64,000 nt of DNA from Cepaea nemoralis (GCA_014155875.1 JACEFZ010024539.1:124001-188000), one strand, 5' to 3'. Numbered from the stretch's first letter, positions 1-11,321 are shown. The notes: generated by a model not told the origin, from the sequence alone. Numbers and translations are program-made.

Positions 1-124
1 GTACCATGGATTCCCAGTTATACTATTATCAGGATTTCTAAACGCGTGCCGTGCCCTGTCATATCCAGCGCAAGAGTCTTTCACTCGCCTCTTAATTGGC
101 CGGAGTAGTTCGCTCCCTTGACTC

Positions 125-960
125 CACATTTGTGATTACGTAACACCATTTCAGTCCTTCTATTTGGTGCCGACATTAGTTAATGTATGCTTGTGGTGAT
201 TCTATAACACCATTTCAGTCCTGCTATTTGGTACGGGAGTTAGTTAATGTATGTTTGTGGTGATTCTATAACACCATTTCAGTCCTTCTACTGGGTGCGG
301 GCATTAGTAAATGTATGTTTGTGGTGATTCTGTAATACCATTTCAGTCCTTCTATTTGGTGCGAGCATTTGTTAATGTATATTTCTGGTGATTCTGTAAT
401 ACCATTTCAGTCCTTCTATTTGGTGCGAGCATTTGTTAATGTATGTGTGTGGTGATTCTGTAATACCATTTCAGTCTTTTTATTTGGTGCGAGCATTTGT
501 TAATGTATATTTCTGGTGATTCTGTAATACCATTTCAGTCCTGCTATTTGGTACGGGAGTTAATGTATGTTTGTGGTGATTCTATAACACCATTTCAGTC
601 CTGTTATTTGGTACGGGAGTTAGTTAATGTATGTTTGTGGTGATTCTATAACACCATTTCAGTCCTGCTATTTGGTACGGGAGTTAGTTAATGTATGTTT
701 GTGGTGATTCTGTAACACCATTTCAGTCCTTCTATTTAGTGCGAGCATTTGTTAATGTATGTTTGTGGTGATTCTGTAATACCATTTCAGTCCTTCTGTT
801 TGGTGCGGGCATTAGTTAATGTATATTTCTGGTGATTCTGTAATACCATTTCAGTCCTTCTATTTGTGCGGGCATAAGTTAAAGTGTGTATGTGGTGATT
901 CTGTAACACCATTTCAGTTCTTATATTTGGTGCGGACATTTGTTAATGTGTTTGTAGTTT
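125..960. repeat. 64-bp minisatellite, about 13 copies
   Basis: Direct repeats of about 64 bp. Each unit contains the core ACCATTTCAGTCCT followed by CTATTTGGTGCGGGCATT and a GTTTGTGGTGATTCT segment. Copies start near 141, 205 and 269 and continue at that spacing to about 920. Units differ at a few positions (GTAACACC versus GTAATACC, TTCTATT versus GCTATTTGGTACG), so at least two unit variants are interspersed. No coding potential was seen. Confidence 0.93.
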
Positions 961-1333
961 ATTAGAAATTGTATTAGTTGTTCTCCGTGTTTCTGAAACA
1001 TACAGTAGCACTCTTTTAGCCATTATGTTAAATATTCAAAACTTCGTTGTAGGTTTAATTTTTATTAACTTTCACAAATGTCATAGCGCCTCGAAAGCCC
1101 CTCTTGCTTATTTTAGTATCTCGGTGTGTTCCTCCCCCCCCCCCCCCGTCTCACCACCACCACCATCTGTGTCTATTTGCTACTTAATTGGTGTATTGGA
1201 AGTGAGGTTTCAACAAGGGAGATTGAAACATTATTTGTTTGATTTATTCTCATTATATTTTTGTCTTTCCTCTGTGAATTTTTAGATCCAACTTTTGTGA
1301 CCTCCCATCCAATGTGTTTATTATATCTTGCAG

Positions 1334-1424
1334 GTGATTTCGTGTGTGGAACAGACTCTCATCGGTGAATTCCAGATTATCAAGCTGCTTAGTCAGAGGA
1401 GTCCTCTGAATTCAATTGCTGGAG
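1334..1424 (+). other. possible internal host exon (91 nt)
   Basis: The sequence TTATATCTTGCAG ends at 1333 and looks like a splice acceptor. GGAG|GTAGTT at 1424/1425 looks like a donor. The 91 nt between them are open in one frame and read as about 30 residues, beginning VISCVEQTLIGEFQIIKLL. This stretch has ordinary mixed base composition and no repeat character, unlike its surroundings. The protein is not recognised, and no partner exon was identified nearby. It could equally be chance, because 91 nt is short. Confidence 0.3.
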
Positions 1425-2215
1425 GTAGTTATTGTTGTTTACTTAATTTAATCTGTTGTCAGTAATAATGATAATGGTTTTAAAAAAATGCATCCTTGTG
1501 GCAACTGTGAGTTATGTATGCAAATGTACTACCGCGCTACCATTGTGACTCACGTCTGATGGTTTACTGGTGATCTTTCATAGTATGCTATGTATGCTAG
1601 CTTTCTGGCTTGATTTCACTGTGAAATAGGTATGATGGTGTATTTGTATACTTTCACTTTAAGTTACGTTTGGTAATTATTTGGGACTTCCGGTCAATAT
1701 GGTGGCTGACATTTGTGTTGTTTTGTAACCGCTTCTATTTTTTTCATCGTAGGAGATGTGTACTTTTTCATCTCTTTGTGTAAATTCTGCGTCAGGATGT
1801 AATCCAAGAGTTTCTTTTTTTTTTCTTTTTCTAAAGATTTTCGCTGGTGCTTCGGAGTTCGTGACTTCTGAGGCGAATCCATTGTTGAGTGTATTTTGCA
1901 GCGTGTGGGTTACTGGGTTGTGTTTTGGTTTCCATCATGGCGAACTAGTGTTTGTGCCTCGTACAGAGGGCAAACAAACCTCGAAGGCGATGGGGTCGGC
2001 GTAAACGACAAGACAAGCGCGTGGAGTAAGGTGAGGTGGAAAAGGCCTGGGTAGATAAGCGTGATGCTGTAAGGAAATGGCAAAACGCCAACAGGAACAG
2101 TGTTGCCCATCCTAGTCTTATTTTGCACTTGGGAAGAGACATGGATGCAAAAGTTAGCTGTTTCAAACAACTGGTTAGAATTGTAAAAAGTTAACAATGG
2201 GCAGAGTTGTGTCAA
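1425..2215. other. no gene seen
   Basis: Mixed sequence with T-rich stretches and short overlapping ORFs on both strands (for example 1756-2004 and 1910-2215). None has recognisable domains or a splice context. It could be intron or intergenic DNA. Confidence 0.5.
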
Positions 2216-2219
2216 AGAA

Positions 2220-4600
2220 TAAGCAAAGATAAGTTACTGAAATTTTTCTGGCGACTACATACAAATGTGAATGGTGTGGTCAAGAATAAGAGTATTCCTG
2301 ACTTCCAGGGCTATGACTTCATCTGACAGAGGACTGATGAGGATAAGGGCTAAGCCCTTTCAGAACGCCATCTAGAGCAGAGCATCCAGAAAGTCATTAG
2401 AGGTTGAAATTTTGCCAAGTCGCTTACCTTAAATAGATGTAGGTCCCAGAAATTTTCAGAAGTCAAAGTGACAGTGAAAGAGTACACGGCTATTATTAGC
2501 AAAAAAAAAAACATCGTACCAGGGCCAGATGGTATAGGGTATGATGACATTAGAATGTGTACGACAAGGGCGTTCGAGGAACTAGCAGATATGTACAACA
2601 GTATAGTAAGTGCTAACATCAAGGAGGAGTGGTTACACAACTATCTGATTCCCTTGCCGAAGCCCGGCAAAGACGATATAAAAATTCAGAGATATCTGGT
2701 AATCACCATGCAAATACAATAGGCAAGCTGCTGGAGAAGTTAATTGCCAGAAAAATATCAAGGCAACTAGAGAGGCACTGTCTTTTCCCACCTACCCTTG
2801 GAGTGTACCATCCAAACAGAGAAACCTGCACCAGCGCAGCAGATTTTGCCTATAATGTGTATGAAGGTTTCTACTGAAGCACTGAAACATATGCTGCAAC
2901 AATTGATCTTGAGGATGCATACAACAGAGTACCTTTGGGTTCTTAATGTTTCAACTTCTTGAATTCAAGATAAATCCATTCCTCCTTAACTGGATCGCTG
3001 CAGCCCTCTTCCAACGAAAAGTAGTGTTTAGATGTGGCAGTTGGACTTCTGAACCAACAACAATATATCATGGCCTGTCGCATTATCCCCGGTGCTGTTC
3101 AACGCCTATTCAGTGAGAATCACCGGTGAGCAGATCACTGACCGGGGAGGACAGTGTCGTATGTCGACGATGTGTTAGTGTGTCGTCAGGGTAAGGACAG
3201 AGATCGGGTTGCTGTGGAACTACAAACAGAACTCAACCGCAAAAGCACGTGGTGTATTCAAGCTGGTGCAATGGTCAACCCTATGAAGGCAGCAGTGACA
3301 TGGTTCTCTTTGAACAACCATATTGTCAACACTCCAACACCAATTGTACATCTGTGCTCAGCGACTGTGGAAAGAACGCAGGCAATGAAATACACGGGGA
3401 TACGATTTGATCGAAGCCTTGCTTATATACTGAGCACATTCACCAAGAGTAATAAAGGCCAAGTGGGGTTAGGCTGCGATGCGGGTGATGGCGGCGGCAA
3501 ACTGTGAGCAGCGCCATCTATGTATGAGGGTCTTGTCTTTTCTGTTTTTGAGTATACGATGGCGATCCTGACTCTCAGCCATAGGTAAATGGAAAGGATG
3601 GAACAAATACAGAACGAAGCTATGTGTATTATACTTGGAAGTACAAGAGATATAGCATGCAGAGCGACGCGCTACCTTCTTGATTTTCCAACCATAGTGG
3701 ATAGAATACAAATTTGCCGAGCACGGGCCTACTTCAGAGTCAACGCAAACACGCAACATCCTCTGCTTAGTGAAATTAAGAAGGTAAAGGGCAGTAGATT
3801 AAAAAGAGGAAAGTCGTGGATGGGTCAAGCCGAAGACATTCTTCAACAGGTGTTTTCACTTGAGGACTTATAACCTGGCGAGGAGAGGAAACAAGTGCCA
3901 ACAGAGTTATGTACGACCTTTTAAGTTTGCATCCAACTAACAGAAAATGCAGACAAGAAAACACAGCTGCTGTGGAGCTGGAAGTACAGGCTTTGATCTT
4001 CGAGATTTCGTTAGAGGGTGATGCTGTCATTTACACAGATGGGTCAGTCGTTCGACACGTGAGTTCATGGGCCTTTACAGATCAGGCTAGAGGGAGAATT
4101 GTGAAGGAAGCTTCTGGTGCTTTTGTCTTGACCACATGTCAAGTATAGAAGGCATATTAGCAAGTAAAGCAATTACATGGCTCGATACACAGACCTTCAC
4201 TCGGATATATTTCCTTAGGACTCAATGAGTATGTTCAGGAAGATAGAGATGGGGTGGGTCCGAAGATAGTAGTTGTCTCTATCCGGTCACAGTTGGCAAG
4301 GATTAGTTTCATTTTAGTGCCAGGGCATGTGGGTGTACAAGGAAATGAGCAAGCTTACAGGCTTGCAGGTAAGGCTACTGTGGAGGGCGGACAAGCCATG
4401 GGCCAGGCTATTTACTGAATGCTCTACGAGGAGCAAGTCTTTTATGAGAACCAAGTGATGACTGTGAATCTACATCCATGGTCAGACTGCGATAACTGCA
4501 AGTTGAAAGAGGTGTGTCCAAGCAAAAACACTATGCAGGAAGCCAAAGAAGGTTAATAAACTAACACAAAACTGGTGTCGTTAGTCGCTGTCACTGGACA
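2220..4600 (+). pseudogene. decayed LINE (RT + RNase H), relative of the 34.8-38.2 kb copy
   Basis: Reverse transcriptase and RNase H pieces lie in order across shifting frames. The linker (VFPDFQ-like) is near 2290. RT fingers with PGPDGIGYDDI are at about 2520-2560, followed by LPKPGKDD near 2655. A TFAYNVYEGF-like palm region is at 2840-2875. The YVDD catalytic motif with DVLVCRQGKD is at 3160-3200. The thumb region with RTQAMKYTGIRFDRS is near 3375. RNase H has VIYTDGSVV near 4027 and VPGHVGVQGNEQA near 4318. The order and wording match the element at 34805-38193. Stops and frameshifts break it into at least seven segments, so it is not functional. The endonuclease domain is absent, consistent with 5' truncation, which is usual for LINE copies. 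I place it in the group of LINEs that carry a C-terminal RNase H; the exact clade is not decided. Confidence 0.88.
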
Positions 4601-5340
4601 CGCGTATATCATCCCAGAATGGATCTCGGTCTTGTCACAAGATGGGCACATTAAGGAATACATGAGGAATAATCAGAAAAATAGACGGTATTCTTAACAT
4701 TTAAGAAGCTGGGACAAAATTACGCGCCACTATACTCTACCTAGCTATGACGTAAGATTGCACACAAAGACGGCAAGTAATCACAACGACCACGGTCTAG
4801 TTTCTCGTTTGAACAAGTTTACATTTGACGCCAGTACATTTCACTTGCAGAGTACATGTGTAAATACCTGCTTGGTAAGACTCCTGGTATAACCATATTG
4901 TCGGACTGACTGGGGCTTCACCCGGATAAAATGTGTGGCCTCATAGGAGATCAAAGTTGTGAATTTCAGACTGACCAGGGTAGCCAACAGTCACAGGTGT
5001 AAATGGCCAGTCGCTCTGGAAGAATGTACGACGGACTGAGAACTCTCAACCACACAAGGTGTGAACGAGCGGACACCACGGCTGGGCCACAAAAACACAT
5101 AGCTAACACCCGCCGTCAGATCAACTAAATCAAAGTTACATAACAGATAAGATGATGTGTATAAATACTCTGACTAGATTTGCTCAAATCAGATACGTCA
5201 GAAATAGGATCAGGTATGTAGCGATTAAATGTATGTTCCATGTATCGTTGAGTAGGGATTATATGCTGTTTAGTATTGTCTGTGAATGGTTTTCTCTAGT
5301 AATTATTCAGCAAAGCTGCACAATTGCGGATTTGCAACTC
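4601..5340. other. no gene seen
   Basis: Unique-looking AT/GC-balanced sequence after the LINE remnant. Only short ORFs without recognisable domains occur. The first part may include the unrecognisable 3' end of the LINE. Confidence 0.5.
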
Positions 5341-5344
5341 CTCT

Positions 5345-5757
5345 GCCTGGCGGGGATTGATCGATCGATCGATCGCTCGCTCGCTCGCTCGCTCGGTCGG
5401 TCGGTCGGTCGGTCGGTCGGTCGGTCGGTCGGTCGGTCGGTCTGTCGGTCTGTCTGTGTGTCTGTCTGTCTGTCTGTCTGTGTGTCTGTCTGTCTGTCTG
5501 AGCCGGCCCGGCTTCGCCCAACTCCTGATGGGGAGCATCTCATTTAATTCATATAAGTAGTCATATAAGTTCCCGTTCCCGACTATCTGTCTGTCTGTCT
5601 GTCTATCTGTCTGTCTGTCTGTCTATCTGTCTGTCTGTCTGACTGACCCGGCCCGGCTTCGCCCAGGTCCTGGCGGGGAGCGTCTAATTTAATTCATAAT
5701 CGGCCCCTGCTCCCGTTCCCGTTCCCAAAGCGGGGAGTATCTCATTTAATTCATATT
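5345..5757. repeat. compound GNTC microsatellite and a GGCCCGGCTTCGCCCA repeat module
   Basis: From about 5357 the tract runs in blocks: (GATC)n, then (GCTC)n, then (GGTC)n, then (TGTC/TGTG)n to about 5500. A second (TGTC)n block is at 5586-5642. Each TGTC block is followed by a conserved module, GGCCCGGCTTCGCCCA then TCCTGxxGGGGAGC and ATTTAATTCAT, near 5505-5550 and 5649-5697. A partial copy is at 5737-5757. Translations in every frame are pure SVGR/DRPT-type low complexity and are not genes. Confidence 0.9.
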
Positions 5758-5869
5758 TATTGGTTGCAGTTAGAACCTTAGATAAACGAAGACCAACTTA
5801 CAAAAAGCAAGAGCACTTGAAAGAGCTTTACATTCCCCCCCCCCCCACCCCAACAATTAACTTGGGTAA

Positions 5870-6775
5870 ATGGAACGGCGACAGCAGCAGCAGCAGAAGA
5901 AGAAAAAGGAGGAGGAGGGAGGAGGAGGAGGGAGGAGGAGTGATGAGGAGGGAGGAGGAGGGAGGAGGAGAGAGGAGGAGTAGGGATGAGAAGGGAGGAG
6001 GAGGAGGGAGGAGGAGGCGGGAGGAGGAGGAGGAAGAGGGAGGAGGACGGAGGAGGAGGAGGTAGGAGGAGGAGAGAGGAGAGAGGAGGTGGAGGGGAGG
6101 AGGCGGGAGGAGGCGGGAGGAGGGAGGAGGAGGGAGGAGGAGGAGAGAGGAGGAGGTGGGAGGAGAGAGGAGGTGGAGGGAGGAGGAGGTGGGAGGAGGA
6201 GGAGAGAGGAGGATGAAGGATTTAGGAGGAGTGAGAAGGAGCAGGGAGGATGGAGAGAGAGCGGAGGAGGAGGAGGCGAGGAGTATGAGGAGAGGAGGAG
6301 GAGGGAGGTGGAGTGAGGGGAGGAGAGAGGAAGAGGAGGGGGAGGAGGGATAGAGGGGGAGGAGGATGGGAGGGAGAAGGATGAGGATGAGAGGAGGAGA
6401 AGGAGAAAGAAGAGAGAGAGGAGGAGGGAGGAGGGGGAGGAGGGAGCGAGGGGGGGAGGAGGAGGAGCGAGGAGGAGGGGGAAGTAGGAGGAAGATGTGG
6501 GGAGGAGGGAGGAGGTTGGGGGAGGAGGGAGGAGGTTGAGGGAGGCGGAGGGGGAGGAGGAGGGGGAGGAAGAGGGGGAGGAGAGGAGAGGGGAGGACGG
6601 AGGAGAGGGGAGGAGGTGGAGGAGGAGGGGAGGGGAGGAGGGGATGAGGAGAAGTGGGAGGAGGGGAGAAGGAGGAGGAGAGGAGAAGAGGATGGGGAGG
6701 AGGAGGGGAGAAGGAGGAGGGGGAGGGGGAGGAGGAGGAGGGGTGAGGAGGAGTTGGAGGAAGAGGAGTATTATA
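5870..6775. repeat. 0.9-kb polypurine (GGA/GAG)n tract
   Basis: The + strand is almost entirely G and A for about 900 bases, built from GGA, GAGG and GGGGAGG units with rare T. The complementary strand is polypyrimidine, so it yields a long Pro/Ser/Leu ORF at 5828-6814 on the minus strand that I regard as spurious. A C-run of about 11 bases precedes it at 5836. Mirror symmetry and G-runs make triplex or G-quadruplex structure possible. Confidence 0.95.
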
Positions 6776-6984
6776 ACGTATATGCCTGTAGATAACTGTA
6801 GCGAAAAGGTCCACCTATTTGAGAAATATGCAACAATTTTACATATATAGCAATGCTATTAGAAGTTATGTCCCCTCGCTATATATACATTATAATGTAA
6901 ATTAAAATATTAAATAATATTAAGTAAATAACTGTTTTTACACTAACAAACTATGACAGTTGGCAGCACGGGAATGAGAGGAAG

Positions 6985-7125
<141 letters not shown>

Positions 7126-8670
7126 GTGATTCTCCTGTTTACTTTTCTCGTGAATATGCTGTGTGACTTCGCCATGTTCTTGTCATGGGAATAAATGCTC
7201 ATTAATAAGAAAAGATAGTTGCACCAGATACCCAAAATGTTTGCTAGACGTTGCACACACTCCCAGCCTCTCACTAATATTGTGATGATGAGTGAGTGAA
7301 TATTACGTTCAGGGGCCTACCAATGAAGTTCGGAAAAATGACCATAAAACAGCCTATTCCTGACCTTTGTGCACTGAAATTAACTGCAACAGTGGGGAGG
7401 TTGAAAACGTCGTCCGCCAACCCTTAGCTCAGAAGAGACACCCCGTGGGACCATTTGCGTTCGTATTCGAATCATTAATTATACTTAATGCATAACTATC
7501 AAAAAGGCTCTTGAATAAATTCATGAAATAAGTATGTTTTTATTTGTGATTGTTGTACAGTTGATATTGGTTCATGATGATTACTCTTGTTGTGGGAGGA
7601 AAGGTTATAATCTTTCCCCTATATAAAAAGGCAAATGCATTAATGATGATGATGATGATGATGATGGGAGGCATTTGAGAACTAAGCCAAATCCAGAAGA
7701 ACGAAGGCCGATCTTACATTACAGGCGTATGATGACGATGAAATGTTATAATGTTGAATGTATCTCAACATGCATTCATCTCAACAAACTGTGTCTCATC
7801 AAACATCAGTATCACCATACCTCTGAATTACTAGGCGGTACCATTACATGCATCTGTCTTAGCATGCATCTATCACCGCCTGCATCAGTCTCAACCCACC
7901 TTCATCACAACCTGCCTTCATCTCCACCTACTTTCATCCCCACATCTTTGTCACAATATGATGACTCCATCTCAACATGTATGTTACATCATTGATGACC
8001 TGGAATCAACTTACCTTGATAACAACCTGATGGCTTTGTCACAACCAGACACCTTGGTCTCAATTTTATGACCTTATCTTATTTTAATGTATTGGTTTCA
8101 TCAGGAATTGAACACATTATGACCTTACAGCATTATATGATGGATTGAACGCCATCTATACAGCAAAGAGTAGTGATCTCACCATTGAATGGACCCACTC
8201 TCCTTCCCCCTCATATTTTCTTTTTCCATTACATGTTTTATTTTATAATCACATATGATTTTTGTCAAATGATTATCTGGTTTGTGATTTTGTTCCTACT
8301 GTCAAATAGGCGGTGAACATATTGGCCAACCAGATAGATTGCGGCTCATTAAGGCCTGATGAAGCAGAATTGCTGCCTGACTTGGTAGAGGCATTGTGAT
8401 CCTGTCAGTCTCATACTAGACCCATTATGATTCTAGCCAATAATCTGTCACCACCATCCCCCTCCTCCAGTAGATGGATCAGAAGAATATTACCTAGATT
8501 TCTAGCAGGACCAGTTGAGGAAAACTGCCAGTAGAACCCAGTACTATGCTTTGCTCAACTCTAGACCCTGAAAGAGAACTTGATCCTAAGGAGAAAACAT
8601 CATCCATAGGGTTACACCTTTACTGATCCCTGTCAGCAGTTAAAATCATGTGATACACAAATCATGTATA
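7126..8670. other. no gene seen; short ATG and CATCTCAACA-type repeats
   Basis: It contains (ATG)7 at about 7643-7667 and a degenerate CATCTCAACA/CATCAC minisatellite from about 7760 to 8060. The remainder is unique-looking. An ORF at 7675-7995 follows the degenerate repeat and has no recognisable domain. Confidence 0.55.
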
Positions 8671-8927
8671 ATTAATCATAAATTATCACCACAGACGAGC
8701 TACAAGCAACGTCGTTCCAGGCCACAATGAACAAGACGCATAAAAACATCTCTCTATCTATGGAACACGAACACAACGAAGCGTTACCGTTCCTAGATAT
8801 TCTAATGAGACGTAGAGCAGACGGCACAATTTAAAGATCGGTGTATCGCAAAGGAACATGGACTGGCCAATACCTAAATTTTTAGAGCTTCACAACTGTC
8901 CAGTACAAACGGGGCTTAGTACGGACC

Positions 8928-9614
8928 ATGTTTGACCGTGCTAGAAAGATATGCACCCAGGACACACTGACAGAGGAATTTGAAACTCTGAAGAATGTCT
9001 TAAACCTGAATGGGTACTCCAAAGGATTTATAAAGCGCCACTGCCAACAGCCCAAACCAAAACCAGACTTAACTACAGTCCCTAAACTCAAGGTATTCAT
9101 CCAGCTAACCTTTCGAGGGGATGACGTAATGCAACGTCTACAAGACCGGCTTACTACAGCAGTAGGCCGAACATTCTGTGCTGCAACTCCAGTCATTAGA
9201 TATAAAACCGTACCGAGTCCTACACCAGCAGTCAAAGAGCCTGTTCCTCTGTACGCCACAAACAATTGTATTTATCAATTCACATGTAGATGCCAGGCCT
9301 TCTACATTGGTAGAACAGAGAGACAGCTTAACAAACGAGTGTCAGAACACATACCTCAATGGGTCAACAAGATACAACACACAGGAGATGCTAGCCTCAT
9401 GGGGCCGACACACCGGAAGCTCCCGGCGTCTTCAATTGGTAGGCACATTGTCGAGAGCGGCCATGTGGTTGACAGAGACACTGCCTTTCGCGTGTTGTTT
9501 AACACACAAAATACTCGCTTGTTAAAATTTGCAGAAGCAATTATGATCAATCAACGCAAGCCAGAATTGTGCAAACAGAAAGACATGTTAGTCAGCTTAA
9601 AATTACCGTGGTAG
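8928..9614 (+). CDS. Penelope-type RT C-terminus with GIY-YIG endonuclease domain
   Basis: This 228-residue open frame is the C-terminal part of a Penelope-like polyprotein. Known members pair an RT with a C-terminal GIY-YIG nuclease that nicks DNA for target priming. Residues 1-55 correspond to the thumb/linker (MFDRARKI, TLTEEFETL). The GIY-YIG region starts near residue 110 with CIYQFTC and YIGRTERQLNKRVSEH, which provide the two tyrosines, the glycine, the arginine and a histidine. HIVESGHVV and FAEAIMIN near the end provide the helix with the probable metal-binding glutamate. The first G of GIY is replaced by C, as in the 62-kb copy, so this may be the family's form. The ATG at 8928 is only the first methionine after the stop at 8883; the frame really began upstream. 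The ORF ends in SLKLPW. The nuclease domain looks intact, but the RT is gone, so the copy cannot move on its own. Confidence 0.88.
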   Translation: MFDRARKICTQDTLTEEFETLKNVLNLNGYSKGFIKRHCQQPKPKPDLTTVPKLKVFIQLTFRGDDVMQRLQDRLTTAVGRTFCAATPVIRYKTVPSPTPAVKEPVPLYATNNCIYQFTCRCQAFYIGRTERQLNKRVSEHIPQWVNKIQHTGDASLMGPTHRKLPASSIGRHIVESGHVVDRDTAFRVLFNTQNTRLLKFAEAIMINQRKPELCKQKDMLVSLKLPW

Positions 9615-9704
9615 ATAATTGACATTACTGTGCGAATATGTGTATATTTCAACTTGAAGGATTTATCTAGTTAATTCACGTAAGGTGTGTGATTTCTGCA
9701 GTAT

Positions 9705-9749
9705 GTACCTGACGAGATGCAGCGAAATATGTCAGGCAATAAATCGTGC
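9705..9749 (+). ncRNA. hammerhead ribozyme in Penelope 3' terminus
   Basis: All conserved core parts are in order. Stem I strand GTAC (9705-9708), CTGACGAG (9709-9716), a short stem II, CGAAA (9723-9727), stem III, then AATC ending at 9745 as the expected cleavage position, and the closing strand GTGC (9746-9749). GTAC pairs with GTGC using one G-U. Stem I can extend with further pairs outside. Hammerhead motifs are an established feature of Penelope-like elements. Confidence 0.75.
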
Positions 9750-9803
9750 AATCTATTGTTTGTGTCTTCGTTATTCAAATTCACTACGGGAAAACATTGT
9801 TTT

Positions 9804-11140
9804 GACAGATCTATATCTTTGCTTTATTGACTACACAAAGGCTTTTGATAAAGTGAGACATGTCGACATAATAAGGATGCTTGGAGATCTACAAATTGAT
9901 GGAAAAGACCTTAGACTTGTGAAAAACATATATTGGAAACAACAAGCTGCTATCAGAATTGATAACGATGTAGGTCAATATCAGCCTATTAAAAGAGGTG
10001 TGAGACAGGGATGTGTAATGTCTTTTTTTTTTTTTATTATTTTAAGTTCGCATATCCTTTTACAGGACATCGCTGTCAACAGCAGCATCTTTCAGCTGTC
10101 TGTTGATTTCTTGGCAAGATTACGCTCAATAGTTTGCCATTGCTTTCTGAGCGGCCGGCTCAGTTATCCCGCAAGTCACCAGCGGGGGACGAACCGCTCC
10201 CAGTTCTCGCCCGCTACGAGACTCTGCGTGTTAAACGGGATTACGGAGAAAGTGGTGTAACCCCTCGGTCAGAGAGACCTGGCGTGTAATGTCTCCAGAT
10301 CTTTTTCCCCTGTACAGTGATAATATATTCAGAAATATAGAAGATATGGAAGGAATCAACATTGGGGGAAGAAACATCAATAACATTAGATTTGCAGAAG
10401 ATACAGTATTGATTGCAGACAATGAACAGGACCTGCAAAATTAAGTAGATGCGGTTGTAGCACACAGTGAATATTAAGAAGACACAGATTATGGTCGTCA
10501 CTGGGAAGAAGGAAATACCACAATGTGATAAACGAGTAGATGGGCATATTCTTAAACAAGTGAATCGATACTGTTATCTCGGCACAGTCATAACATCTTA
10601 TGGGAGATGCCTTGAAGAGATTAGAACAAGAATTGCCATTGCGAAGGTAGCCTTTTGCAAGATGAAAAACATACTGACCAATAAAAAGATACCAATTGAA
10701 ACGAGAAAAAGCGTGTTGAGGTGCTACAGAGAACCTGTGCTTTTGTATGGATGTGAAGCGTGGACAATAAGCAGTCAAGCTGAAAAACAGCTGATGGCTG
10801 TGTAAATGTGGTTTCTGAGGAAAATGCAAAGAATACCATGGACGGACAGAAAAACCAATGAGCAAGTCCTTCAAGAAACAAATGAAGATCGTAAACTGAT
10901 TAGAGTCATTAGACAGTCAAAATATTTTGGGCATGTTATGAGAAGAAATTGCTTGGAGAACTTGGTGACAACTGGCAAGATCGAAGGGAAGAGTCCAAGG
11001 GGAAGACAGAGAAGTAAATACCCGGATGTATTGGCCACATGGCAAGGTCGAGACAGGAACACGGAGCTGATCCACGACTCTGGTGATCGAGTGAGATGGC
11101 AGAACATGACCGCCCACGCTTACAGCATAGCACATGATGG
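9804..11140 (+). pseudogene. RTE-type LINE, 5' truncated, RT to 3' end, split by a SINE
   Basis: Starts inside the RT palm with CFIDYTKAFDKVRHVDIIRM, followed by LVKNIYWKQQAAIR and GVRQGCVMS, which is interrupted at 10023 by a SINE. After the SINE the frame resumes with SPDLFPLYSDNI and the catalytic region reads FAEDTVLIADN. The YADD box is therefore mutated to FAED, and the enzyme would be dead. The thumb and C-terminus follow at 10467-11140 with RYCYLGTVI, LYGCEAWTI, SKYFGHVMRR and PRGRQR. A stop (TAA at 10803) and frame changes are present. The 3' end runs straight into an (AT)n tract. The left junction with the Penelope end at about 9800 shares a few bases (TTTGACAG). Confidence 0.88.
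10024..10283 (-). mobile_element. tRNA-like SINE inserted in the RTE element
   Basis: Inserted in reverse orientation. The + strand starts with a T-run, so the SINE poly-A is on the minus strand. The minus strand contains a B-box-like GGTTCGTCCCC near 10190. Its 3' part has GATGCTGCTGTTGACAGCG and ATGTCCTGTAAAAGG. It is flanked by an 11-bp duplication, GTGTAATGTCT, at 10013-10023 and 10284-10294. The RT reading frame continues across the duplication. Related copies lie at 29719, 43941 and 51944. Confidence 0.9.
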
Positions 11141-11142
11141 AT

Positions 11143-11231
<89 letters not shown>
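11141..11231. repeat. (AT)n microsatellite at an RTE 3' end
   Basis: About 90 bases of pure alternating AT begin immediately after the RTE 3' end GATGGATGG. It can extrude a cruciform. Its exact length is prone to assembly error. Confidence 0.95.
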
Positions 11232-11233
<2 letters not shown>

Positions 11234-11321
11234 TACAGTATTGTTGCATTTTGACTGAAACATGTGTTGTGAATATGTTGTCAATCTGAATTAGAAATAG
11301 GGTTGAGCATAAAGCTTGATC

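Larger units (their letters stand above)
8676..9800 (+). mobile_element. 5'-truncated Penelope-like element with 3' terminal region
   Basis: Similarity to the copy at 62015-63125 begins at about 8680 (AATTATCACCACAGACGAGC). This is just downstream of where the RT YVDD motif would lie, so the RT core is missing. The remaining order is RT thumb, linker, GIY-YIG endonuclease, stop, then a noncoding 3' terminus with a hammerhead ribozyme (9705-9749). The 3' end stops near 9800, where an RTE-type RT sequence begins. Two in-frame stops (near 8832 and 8883) precede the open segment. Confidence 0.9.

Noticed and set aside
1694..2215. Overlapping ORFs of 60-100 codons on both strands
   Set aside because: Short, no domain, no homology pattern, and mutually overlapping.
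5828..6814. 328-codon Pro/Ser/Leu-rich minus-strand ORF
   Set aside because: It is the complement of a purine-only repeat tract. Absence of stops follows from composition, and there is no domain.
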